This document shows positions 15,687 through 22,891 of a stretch of DNA of 25,311 bases, one piece after another; position 1 is the first letter of the stretch, and the number at the start of each line of letters is the position of its first letter. Origin of the DNA: Nitrososphaeraceae archaeon (GTDB lineage: Archaea; Thermoproteota; Nitrososphaeria; Nitrososphaerales; Nitrososphaeraceae); assembly GCA_029240395.1 (NCBI GenBank), contig JAREAJ010000003.1:1-25311 (forward strand). Reading direction: 5' to 3'. The notes beneath the pieces are model-generated. The model ran no database searches, was not told the origin of the DNA, and saw only the letters and a list, made by a program, of their open reading frames with translations. The translations under genes were made by a program, and so were the position numbers.

Positions 15687-17281
15687 GGGCTCAAGCAATG
15701 TCAACAGATTCAATTAAAACGGATTCTGGTATTCCGGTAAAGCGGGTATACTCCAAGAAGAAAGCCTCAGACTACATTGAAAATGAAGAACCTGGCAAAT
15801 ATCCGTACACCCGTGGACTTTATCCCAACATGTACAGAGAGAGGCTCTGGACTATGAGACAGTATAGTGGCTTTGGTAGCGCAGAAGAAACCAATAAGAG
15901 ATTCAAATTTCTTTTAGAGCATGGTCAGACTGGTCTATCACTTGCATTTGACCTTCCGACTCAAACTGGGCGAGACTCGGACGATCCACTGTCCGAGGGG
16001 GAGGTAGGAAGGACTGGCGTGTCAATAAGTTCAATCGAAGATATGTTAACATGTTTTGACGGAATTCCACTGGACAAAGTCAGCACATCTATGACTATCA
16101 ATTCTACTGCATCGACTCTTCTCGCTCTCTACGTCACCGTAGCAAATGCACAAGGCGTTCCTGTATCTCAAATAAGAGGCACAACTCAAAATGATATCTT
16201 AAAGGAGTATATATCGAGAAATACGTACATATATCCTCCAAAACCCTCGCTGCGACTCATTGGGGATATGATCGAGTACTGTTTCAAAGAAGTTCCTCAG
16301 TGGTATCCCATAAGCATATCCGGTTATCACATGCGAGAAGCTGGATCGAATGGTATTCAGGAGCTAGCGTTTACCTTTGCTAATGCCATAGAATATATCC
16401 AGACCTGTCTTAACAAAGGGCTAAAAGTGGATGATTTTGCCCCGCGTCTATCCTTCTTCTTTTGTTGCACCATGGAATTTTTCGAAGAGATAGCAAAATT
16501 CAGAGCAGCTCGCAGAATTTATGCGAATATAATGAAAAATAGATTCCATGCTAAAAACGCCAAGTCATGGCATTTGCGGTTTCACGTACAAACAAGTGGT
16601 GAGTCGTTAACAGCTCAACAGGTTGACAATAACATTATCAGGGTTACGTCTCAAGCAATGGCCGCTGTTCTTGGAGGATGTCAATCATTACATACGAACT
16701 CGCGGGACGAAGCGCTTGCCCTGCCAACAGAAGAATCAGTAAAAATAGCCCTCAGAACACAACAAGTAATAGCTGCTGAAACAGGCATTGCGAAGACCGT
16801 CGATCCAGTGGGGGGTTCCCATTATGTCGAATACCTTACGTCTAGAATAGAGGAGGAGGTTCAAAAATACCTCAAGAAAATTGACAGAATGGGCGGCGCC
16901 CTTGTAGCCATCGAAAGAGGTTTTTTTCAAGAGGAAATTAGAAGAAATGCATATAATATGAAGAAGGAAATTGATACCAAAAAGAGGACCATAGTCGGAG
17001 TTAATAAGTACCAGGATTCAAGTAGTATTGAGCCGAAGCTTAATGTCATCGATACCGAGATAGAGTCGAAACAAAGGAGCAAGCTAAAAAACCTTAGGGA
17101 TTCTCGGGATAAATCAAAATTCGAACATTCCATTAGTTCCCTTCAAAAAGCGGCTGAACAACACGACAAGAATTTGATACCCTTAATAGTCGAAGCCGTG
17201 AGAAATAGGGCAACTTTGGGCGAGATCGCAAATTCATTAAGAGAAATCTACGGAATTTTTGAGCCTAGAGTAACGTTCTAA
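15683..17281 (+). CDS. mcmA: methylmalonyl-CoA mutase large subunit
   Basis: This is the catalytic TIM-barrel subunit of the archaeal mutase (532 residues). The substrate residues of the bacterial enzyme are all present at a constant offset of 28 from Propionibacterium numbering: R54 and Y61 in RLWTMRQY, R179 in SRNTY and H216 in SGYHMREAG. True methylmalonyl-CoA specificity is therefore likely, not 2-hydroxyisobutyryl- or ethylmalonyl-CoA. The barrel then runs through SWHLRFHVQTSGESLTA and DPVGGSHYVE. No B12 domain is fused. Start is GTG 15683, inside the meaB stop, or ATG 15698. In Thaumarchaeota it serves the 3HP/4HB carbon-fixation cycle. Confidence 0.96.
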   Translation: MRAQAMSTDSIKTDSGIPVKRVYSKKKASDYIENEEPGKYPYTRGLYPNMYRERLWTMRQYSGFGSAEETNKRFKFLLEHGQTGLSLAFDLPTQTGRDSDDPLSEGEVGRTGVSISSIEDMLTCFDGIPLDKVSTSMTINSTASTLLALYVTVANAQGVPVSQIRGTTQNDILKEYISRNTYIYPPKPSLRLIGDMIEYCFKEVPQWYPISISGYHMREAGSNGIQELAFTFANAIEYIQTCLNKGLKVDDFAPRLSFFFCCTMEFFEEIAKFRAARRIYANIMKNRFHAKNAKSWHLRFHVQTSGESLTAQQVDNNIIRVTSQAMAAVLGGCQSLHTNSRDEALALPTEESVKIALRTQQVIAAETGIAKTVDPVGGSHYVEYLTSRIEEEVQKYLKKIDRMGGALVAIERGFFQEEIRRNAYNMKKEIDTKKRTIVGVNKYQDSSSIEPKLNVIDTEIESKQRSKLKNLRDSRDKSKFEHSISSLQKAAEQHDKNLIPLIVEAVRNRATLGEIANSLREIYGIFEPRVTF

Positions 17282-17405
17282 AATAAATAAAACCCTCCGT
17301 CCCGCAGGATGCAGTAAATGACAAAATAAGGGTCTGCTCAGCATTTTGAATGGTTTTCACTAAATAGCATTATATTGAACTTCTCATAATCAGCGTTGGA
17401 CAAGA

Positions 17406-17825
17406 ATGCGAGTAGACCATGTAGCAATAGCGGTGAACAACGTAGACCAGGCGATTAAGAATTACCAAAAAGTCCTAAACTCCGACAGGATTGAAGTAGA
17501 AATTGTTGAAAGTGAGAAGGTTAAAGTTGCTATGATCAATTTGCAAGACACTAGGATAGAACTTATGGAGCCTACAGAGCCTAGCAGCACCATCTCGAAA
17601 TACCTCGAGAAACATGGTGAAGGAATACATCACATAGCAATAACTGCGGATAACATAGAACAAGACTTATCGAGGGCCTCTGCCAGCGGAATTAAACTCC
17701 TAGGAGATTTGAGGGAGGGGTCATATGGGAGGAAGATCATTTTTCTTCATCCAAAGTCGCTAAATGGTGTATTACTAGAATTGTGTGAGGCACCCCCAGA
17801 TAGAGACTCGCTATCAAATAATTGA
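17406..17825 (+). CDS. mce: methylmalonyl-CoA epimerase
   Basis: This VOC-fold enzyme (139 residues) racemises the (R) and (S) forms of methylmalonyl-CoA between the carboxylase and the mutase. The metal ligands of the two beta-alpha-beta-beta-beta modules are recognisable: H5 in DHVAIAV, E52 in RIELMEP, H75 or H76 in GEGIHHIAI and E125 in LLELCEAP. It follows the mutase large subunit after 124 bases. A TATA-like element (CATTATATT, about 17369-17377) lies 29-37 bases before its ATG, so it probably has its own promoter. Together with mutase and MeaB it completes a methylmalonyl-CoA module. Confidence 0.94.
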   Translation: MRVDHVAIAVNNVDQAIKNYQKVLNSDRIEVEIVESEKVKVAMINLQDTRIELMEPTEPSSTISKYLEKHGEGIHHIAITADNIEQDLSRASASGIKLLGDLREGSYGRKIIFLHPKSLNGVLLELCEAPPDRDSLSNN

Positions 17826-17884
17826 CCCTCCAGTTTTCCTACAGAAAAGTAAACATTGTTTCATTACAACATGTGTAATTTATT

Positions 17885-18013
17885 TTAAATTTGAACGCAC
17901 TTTCCGCATTTGATACAACGAACCAAAACATGTCCTTCTATTTTTCTTATCCGTTTGAACTTCTTTGAACCGCAACCAGGACAAACAGGACAGGCTCGTA
18001 AAGGTTTACTCAT
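17885..18013 (-). CDS. zinc-ribbon microprotein
   Basis: This 42-residue protein contains C8-P-V-C11-P-G-C14 and, at the end, C33-I-K-C36-G-K-C39, with basic residues between (KKFKRIRKIEGH). The two cysteine clusters form a compact zinc ribbon. The family is unknown; basic residues suggest nucleic-acid or ribosome contact, which is inference. Its ATG overlaps the TGA of the 28-codon ORF at 18010-18096 by four bases (ATGA), a classic sign of translational coupling. It sits on the minus strand, 132 bases downstream of nadM. Confidence 0.65.
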   Translation of the reverse strand: MSKPLRACPVCPGCGSKKFKRIRKIEGHVLVRCIKCGKCVQI

Positions 18014-18096
18014 AGACTAGCCAAGGGATCATAGATGTTCTCATCGTGCAAAAAAGGATCGATTAGCCTTCCACATGGAGCTATTTTGATTTCCAT
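18010..18096 (-). CDS. short ORF coupled to the zinc-ribbon microprotein
   Basis: A 28-residue ATG frame (begins MEIKIAPCGR, acidic in its middle, DENIYD) whose stop overlaps the next gene's start as ATGA. Upstream, an AT-rich stretch (TTAATTAATT, about 18112-18122) is placed as a TATA box for a transcript starting near its ATG. This would make it the first ORF of a two-gene leaderless message. No domain is recognised. The overlap is the main evidence; chance is possible. Confidence 0.38.
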   Translation of the reverse strand: MEIKIAPCGRLIDPFLHDENIYDPLASL

Positions 18097-18145
18097 CCAA
18101 GATCGAGATAATCAATTAATTAAGCTGCTCACGCGAACAACATTC

Positions 18146-18700
18146 TCATGAGCCATATAACTTCGTGCGTTCAAGTTCATATTTTGCCAGAGTCTTAACG
18201 CGGTTGACTCCGTCAATAATGTTGATGATCTCGAATACTGATCTGGAAACGAGGTCACTCCACTTTTGCCCGTTCAGAATTCTGTTACGAATATAGGAAC
18301 CATTAAACTCTTTTCTGCGTTCGAACCTGGGGGGTCTTACTTCTAGGTGCTGGGAAGCAAGAGAGATAACCAAATGATTGCCGGAGTACAAGATATTGAA
18401 TGGAGGCAACATAGAAGCCAATGCAGAGAACCACTTTGCATTATTCTCTTCATCGACAAGAGGTATGATCAAAATCTTCGAAAGATCAAATCCTCCGTCT
18501 TTTAGTGCTTTGTGTATCATAAACACCCTCTCTCCTGCAGTAAATGGATTCGCCATGGTATAGTTTAACTGCGCGCTACCTACAACGATTAATGCCTCGC
18601 TACAGTCTTCCAGGATTTGCTTTATTAAAACCAAGTGCCCGTTATGAAACGGCTGGAACCGACCAATTGCGGTACCCCTGAGGTCAGCTTTGTTTCCCAT
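18146..18700 (-). CDS. nadM: archaeal nicotinamide-nucleotide adenylyltransferase
   Basis: This enzyme makes NAD from NMN and ATP. The 184-residue protein has the nucleotidyltransferase signature GRFQPFHNGH (residues 13-22), where HNGH binds ATP, the VVGSAQLNYTMANPFTAGER substrate segment, and a C-terminal FNGSYIRNRIL motif equivalent to the family's ISxTxIR. Length and pattern are typical of NadM. The minus-strand sequence upstream has a TATA-like AAAATAAG about 22-28 bases before the ATG, so translation is probably leaderless. It is divergent from ahcY. Confidence 0.94.
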   Translation of the reverse strand: MGNKADLRGTAIGRFQPFHNGHLVLIKQILEDCSEALIVVGSAQLNYTMANPFTAGERVFMIHKALKDGGFDLSKILIIPLVDEENNAKWFSALASMLPPFNILYSGNHLVISLASQHLEVRPPRFERRKEFNGSYIRNRILNGQKWSDLVSRSVFEIINIIDGVNRVKTLAKYELERTKLYGS

Positions 18701-18904
18701 GTACTACACCTTTAACTTCTTATTTTTTCTGAGTTTCTATGATAATGTAATCGAAACCATGCAAATGAATGATCTCTTTACCCGGCTATTCAGTATACAA
18801 ACACACATTAGTTATTCCTATCTCAACCCTATGGCTTAGTTCAATTCAAAAAGAACAGGTATCATCTTTATAACTTCATGTTAGTTTAGGACAAGATATC
18901 ACAA

Positions 18905-20134
18905 TTGAATAGTGTAATATCAGAAGCCGGATCTCCCGCGAGGGGGGAATTATCATTTCTATGGGCTAAAGACCATATGGGAATACTAAAAAAAATTACG
19001 GAGAAGGTCCTAAACGGGCAGCCTCTTGCCGGCCGCCGGTTGGGTTTCTGTCTTCACATAACTAAAGAAACCTCAGTCTTACTCATGGCGGCTAAGGAAC
19101 TGGGAGCTGATATTGTAGCCTGTCCAGCAAATCCGCTGACCACGCAAGATGATATAGCGTCATTTCTATCTGAAAAAGGAGTGACAATTTATGCATGGCG
19201 CGGACAAACTGACAAGGAATTCAGGGAATGTTTGAACAAGGTAATTCAATTCAAACCAGAAATTGTAACTGATGATGGAGCGGAGCTACATGTTCTAGCA
19301 AACAACATTAGGTGCCAGAGTATTCTCGGTGGGACAGAGGAAACTACGACTGGGGTAACTCGCTTGAGATCATTACAAGGGAAAAAAAGCCTTCTCTATC
19401 CTGTGATAGGAGTAAATGATGCATCCACTAAATATTTGTTTGATAATCGTTATGGAACAGGCCAGAGTACCATCGACGGACTCATGAGGGCAACAGGAGT
19501 TTTTTTGGCAGGAAAACACGTTATCGTCTGCGGATATGGGTGGGTAGGGAAAGGTGTTGCATCCAGAGCAAGCGGAATGGGCGCCATTGTTACAGTTACA
19601 GAAATCGATCACATAAGGGCGCTAGAAGCGAGTATGGACGGGTTTGCTGTCAAGAGATTGCTTGACGTTGTTGAAAGCGGCGATATATTTATAACATGTA
19701 CCGGCCAGACCAAAGTGATCAGAAAAGAGCACTTTCAAAAAATGAAGCAAGGCGCTATCTTAGCCAACGCCGGACACTTTGATGTTGAAATAGACGTGGA
19801 GTACCTATACAAACAAGATTCCAATCCTGTATGCATAAGAGCAAACGTGAATTCATTTAAGATCGCTAGCAAGAAAATCTTTCTTGTAGACAGAGGGAGA
19901 GTTGTAAACCTGGTGAGCGGCGAGGGTCATGCCCCCGAAGTTATGTCTTTGTCTTTTGCTAATCAGCTCTTATCAATCCTATTCTTGTCCAAGTTTCATG
20001 CTAAACTAAAAAAAAGGTTGCACAGGGTTCCGCGACACATAGATAGAGCCATTGCTCGTTACAGTATAGAATCGATGAATATAAGGATAGATAAACTGAC
20101 TAACGAACAGAAGGCTTACAGGCATTTCATCTGA
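18905..20134 (+). CDS. ahcY: S-adenosylhomocysteine hydrolase
   Basis: This enzyme splits S-adenosylhomocysteine, the product of methyltransferases, to adenosine and homocysteine with bound NAD. The 409-residue archaeal-type protein carries CLHITKET (substrate histidine), CPANPLTTQDD and VTDDGAELH. It also has GGTEETTTGV, YPVIGVNDASTKYLFDNRYGTGQS (catalytic Lys and Asp) and the NAD loop VCGYGWVGKG, followed by NAGHFDVEI. The start is TTG 18905. A TATA-like CTTTATAAC at 18866-18874 predicts a transcript start around 18897-18900, agreeing with this codon. It is divergent from nadM. Confidence 0.96.
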   Translation: MNSVISEAGSPARGELSFLWAKDHMGILKKITEKVLNGQPLAGRRLGFCLHITKETSVLLMAAKELGADIVACPANPLTTQDDIASFLSEKGVTIYAWRGQTDKEFRECLNKVIQFKPEIVTDDGAELHVLANNIRCQSILGGTEETTTGVTRLRSLQGKKSLLYPVIGVNDASTKYLFDNRYGTGQSTIDGLMRATGVFLAGKHVIVCGYGWVGKGVASRASGMGAIVTVTEIDHIRALEASMDGFAVKRLLDVVESGDIFITCTGQTKVIRKEHFQKMKQGAILANAGHFDVEIDVEYLYKQDSNPVCIRANVNSFKIASKKIFLVDRGRVVNLVSGEGHAPEVMSLSFANQLLSILFLSKFHAKLKKRLHRVPRHIDRAIARYSIESMNIRIDKLTNEQKAYRHFI

Positions 20135-20204
20135 AGTTTGCGGAAAAAGACCACCTCTTAGACCTCACAAAATATAAAATACGATAAAGTTAGCTCAATA
20201 TGCA

Positions 20205-20510
20205 ATGGTACTGCGTAAGGTGGCTCGCACAGATGAATTTCAAGAGAATAAGGGAAAAGAAGTCAAAGTAGAAGATGCTAGGATAGCAATATTTTATACG
20301 AAAGGAAAATACTATGCTATTGATGCGCTGTGCAGACATCAGGACGGATCTCTTGCGCCTGGCAAGCTCGACGGTGAGGTAGTAGAATGTCCTCTACATT
20401 CATGGCATTACAATGTTAGGACAGGCGAGCTATTGGATTATCTTAAAGGGGTCAAATTAGCAACCCATCAGGTAATTGTTAAAGATAACGATCTTTACTT
20501 AGACCTGTAG
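20205..20510 (+). CDS. Rieske-type ferredoxin
   Basis: This small soluble electron carrier (101 residues) has one Rieske [2Fe-2S] cluster: C-R-H-Q-D in the first half and C-P-L-H-S-W-H in the second, separated by a 17-residue loop. This matches CxH-CxxH. The fold resembles Rieske ferredoxins and NirD-like small subunits, and no membrane anchor or signal peptide is present. The electron partner is unknown; no oxygenase or nitrite reductase large subunit is near. A strong TATA element (about 20170-20180) lies 25-35 bases before the ATG, predicting an almost leaderless message. Confidence 0.9.
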   Translation: MVLRKVARTDEFQENKGKEVKVEDARIAIFYTKGKYYAIDALCRHQDGSLAPGKLDGEVVECPLHSWHYNVRTGELLDYLKGVKLATHQVIVKDNDLYLDL

Positions 20511-20558
20511 GGCGTCTAAATTTGAGATGCACGTTTAGGAGATCGGGGATGAAAAGAG

Positions 20559-21950
20559 ATTAAGCTGCACAATACACTCTCGAATCGCACAGAAGAATGG
20601 CATCCTCATGGCGACACGGTGAGGATGTATGTTTGCGGCGTAACGGTTTACGACGATTCACACATAGGCCATGCTAGGACAATAGTATTCTTCGACGTCC
20701 TACGAAGGTACCTGCTGTTTAAGGGCCATAAAGTACTGTACGTTCAGAATTTCACAGATGTCGACGACAAAATAATCAACAAAGCCAGGGAAATAAATGT
20801 AGACCCGGAAATGGTAGCGAATCTATACATAGAGAGATACTTTTTGGACTTTACACCATTGAATGTAATGCTAGCTGACAGGTATCCACTTGCTACAAGG
20901 CATATTGGCGACATGATTTCCTATATAGAAACTCTGCTGGAAAAGGGCTATGCTTATGTATCTAACAATGGCGTTTACTTCCACGTCAGGGCTTTTGATA
21001 AATACGGTAATTTGTCGAAAAAAACGATAGAAGAGCTTGAATCAGGATCTAGGATTGAAATAGACCCGCTGAAGCGGGATCCTCTCGACTTTGCACTTTG
21101 GAAATTTTATTCGGATAAACCCAATTGGACCAGTCCGTGGGGCAAAGGAAGACCTGGGTGGCACATTGAATGTTCCGTTATGGCCTCCAAGTATTTGGGT
21201 GATTTCTTTGACATTCACGGAGGAGGTAATGATCTAATTTTTCCACATCATGAGAACGAAATCGCGCAATGTGCGGCTTACTCGGGGAAAGAAATGGCTA
21301 GATTTTGGTTACACGTGGGGATGGTTAGTATTAATAGTGAAAAAATGTCCAAGTCACTAGGGAACATCATTTCCGTTGCAGAAGCAAGACAAAGATGGGG
21401 AGTAAATGCGCTTAGAATCTATTGTATTTCAGCTCATTATTCTAAGCCACTTGACTTTTCGGACGATTCAATTATCTCCTGTTTACAAAAATGGCGTCAG
21501 ATCGAAATATGTGGTTTTGAACTTCGTTTCGCTGAGGGGAAGGGTGGAAGGATTGAAGAGATAAAAAGGCTTTGTCGAGATTCTGTTGAATCATTTAGCT
21601 TGGCTATGGAGGACGATATGAATACTGCCCTTGCTCTGAGCATATTTATGAGGTTTGTGAATGATATCAACAGGTTTGCCGCAAGCGAGCATTTGACTCG
21701 GGATATGGCACAGGTAGCAATAACTGACTTTAACAACTTCCTGGCTGTTCTAGGTCTAAAGCTAGCGGAGCCAACGCAACAGGAAATATTTCAGATTGAA
21801 GACCTGCTAAAAGAACGTGATAGGCTAAGACGAGAACACAAATTTGCCGACTCTGATAACATAAGAAGAAGACTAAGTGATGAATATTCAGTTAGGCTGA
21901 TTGATCACAAGGCAAGAACAATTTGGATGAAAATTGAAGATCCCCATTAG
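20559..21950 (+). CDS. cysS: cysteinyl-tRNA synthetase, start uncertain
   Basis: This class I synthetase charges tRNA-Cys. HIGH (SHIGHAR), KMSKS (EKMSKSLG), GGGNDLIFPHHENE and WHIECS with zinc-ligand Cys and His are all present. From the first standard start, GTG 20619, the product is 443 residues and begins MRMYVCG, which lacks the conserved N-terminal strand. The same frame extends upstream to an in-frame stop TGA (20550-20552) and encodes IKLHNTLSNRTEEWHPHG directly before VRMYVCG. That is exactly the family's N-terminus, but it has no ATG, GTG or TTG. ATT 20559 is the codon that matches the family start. ATG 20549 would reach this frame if one A of the A4 run 20552-20555 were absent. Confidence 0.93.
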   Translation: MKLHNTLSNRTEEWHPHGDTVRMYVCGVTVYDDSHIGHARTIVFFDVLRRYLLFKGHKVLYVQNFTDVDDKIINKAREINVDPEMVANLYIERYFLDFTPLNVMLADRYPLATRHIGDMISYIETLLEKGYAYVSNNGVYFHVRAFDKYGNLSKKTIEELESGSRIEIDPLKRDPLDFALWKFYSDKPNWTSPWGKGRPGWHIECSVMASKYLGDFFDIHGGGNDLIFPHHENEIAQCAAYSGKEMARFWLHVGMVSINSEKMSKSLGNIISVAEARQRWGVNALRIYCISAHYSKPLDFSDDSIISCLQKWRQIEICGFELRFAEGKGGRIEEIKRLCRDSVESFSLAMEDDMNTALALSIFMRFVNDINRFAASEHLTRDMAQVAITDFNNFLAVLGLKLAEPTQQEIFQIEDLLKERDRLRREHKFADSDNIRRRLSDEYSVRLIDHKARTIWMKIEDPH

Positions 21951-22055
21951 TGTCGCAGCTAACCATGCCATTTCCCATCAATCATTTTGCAGTAGGAATG
22001 TTAAAATATCTTATATTGATCTAAATTAACAGAAAGGTCGGAGAGATACGTGTTA

Positions 22056-22175
22056 ATGCAGAGAACTTGCATCCTATGTGAGCGTGACTTGCCCCAAGAC
22101 AGCAGCATAAGCATTTGTGGTGAATGCATAAAAGTTGCTGACTGTTGTAACGGTCTTGAGAATCTTTCCGAATGA
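22056..22175 (+). CDS. four-cysteine microprotein with adjacent CC pair
   Basis: This 39-residue ORF has C5-I-L-C8 and C21-G-E-C24, a compact zinc ribbon, followed by a C30-C31 pair and a short acidic tail. An in-frame GTG at 22050 is an alternative start that would add two residues. A TATA-like TTATATT at 22011-22017 predicts a transcript from about 22037-22042, and GGAG (22040-22043) could act as a ribosome site. No family is recognised. It stands between cysS and the convergent XRE-CBS gene. Confidence 0.55.
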   Translation: MQRTCILCERDLPQDSSISICGECIKVADCCNGLENLSE

Positions 22176-22194
22176 TAATGAAGATGTTAGGAAA

Positions 22195-22749
22195 TTATTC
22201 TACCATTTTTAAAGTGTCAGAAAGTGTTATTATTCCGGTAACAACTCCCCTTTCGCTCACTAGCACACATTTTGCGAATCTGACTAATGGAATAAGAGTT
22301 TTGGCCGGCATGCCTCCGTCAATGATCGGAGGAGGCGGCTCCATCATCGACGAGACTTGCATTTTACTGAGTTGTTTCTCTTCCTTCTCTATCATATTTC
22401 TTGCCAGTCCATCCTCACTGATGAGGCCAATGACATGGGTTCCTTCAAATACCGGAACTTGACTTATGAAGTTGCTCCGCATTTTAATAATTGCTGTATG
22501 GAGGGATTCATTTTTCTGAACGTAGATCAGTGTTTGGCTGCAAATATCAATTGCTTTCAATGAATGCTTTTGATCCAAAGAATCCAGTTTTTCAAAAATT
22601 CTTCTCGCGGTTTCATAGCTAGGCTTGCACCTACCACATTCAATTTGGTTTATCATAGACGTGCTGACGCCTGTAAGGTCTGCAAGTGTCCTCTGTGTAA
22701 TCCCTAAGCGCCTCCTAGTTTGTTTGATATATTCAAGAGTGGGCAACAT
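22195..22749 (-). CDS. XRE helix-turn-helix regulator with two CBS domains
   Basis: This archaeal XRE-CBS fusion begins with an HTH (RRRLGITQRTLADLTGVSTSMINQIECGRCKPS). Two CBS motifs follow, about residues 60-110 and 125-182 from the chosen start, separated by an acidic linker with a proline run (EPPPP). CBS domains usually sense adenine nucleotides or S-adenosylmethionine, so ligand-responsive transcription control is likely but the target is unknown. ATG 22747-22749 is chosen over GTG 22771-22773. A GGAGG (22760-22764) lies 10 bases before the ATG, and a TATA element (AATATAAG, about 22783-22790) puts the transcript start after the GTG. Confidence 0.87.
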   Translation of the reverse strand: MLPTLEYIKQTRRRLGITQRTLADLTGVSTSMINQIECGRCKPSYETARRIFEKLDSLDQKHSLKAIDICSQTLIYVQKNESLHTAIIKMRSNFISQVPVFEGTHVIGLISEDGLARNMIEKEEKQLSKMQVSSMMEPPPPIIDGGMPAKTLIPLVRFAKCVLVSERGVVTGIITLSDTLKMVE

Positions 22750-22759
22750 ACGGATTTGG

Positions 22760-22764
22760 CCTCC
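22760..22764 (-). promoter_or_regulatory. Shine-Dalgarno site of the XRE-CBS gene
   Basis: GGAGG on the minus strand with a 10-base spacer before ATG 22749. It decides between two candidate starts. Confidence 0.5.
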
Positions 22765-22891
22765 ATTTATCACCCCGCCAGTCTTATATTCTTGATGTAG
22801 AAATTAGTGATGAACAGAGATTAGATAGACTGATTTTGAATGTGATAGCTCCAAAATGAAACCTTATATTGAGAACTAGTCATTTTTTAAC

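Noticed and set aside
8039..19258. TTCAATTCAAA recurring at about 8040, 18840 and 19247 as a regulatory motif
   Set aside because: Low-complexity AT-rich 11-mer, one copy inside coding sequence; recurrence is expected by chance at this composition.
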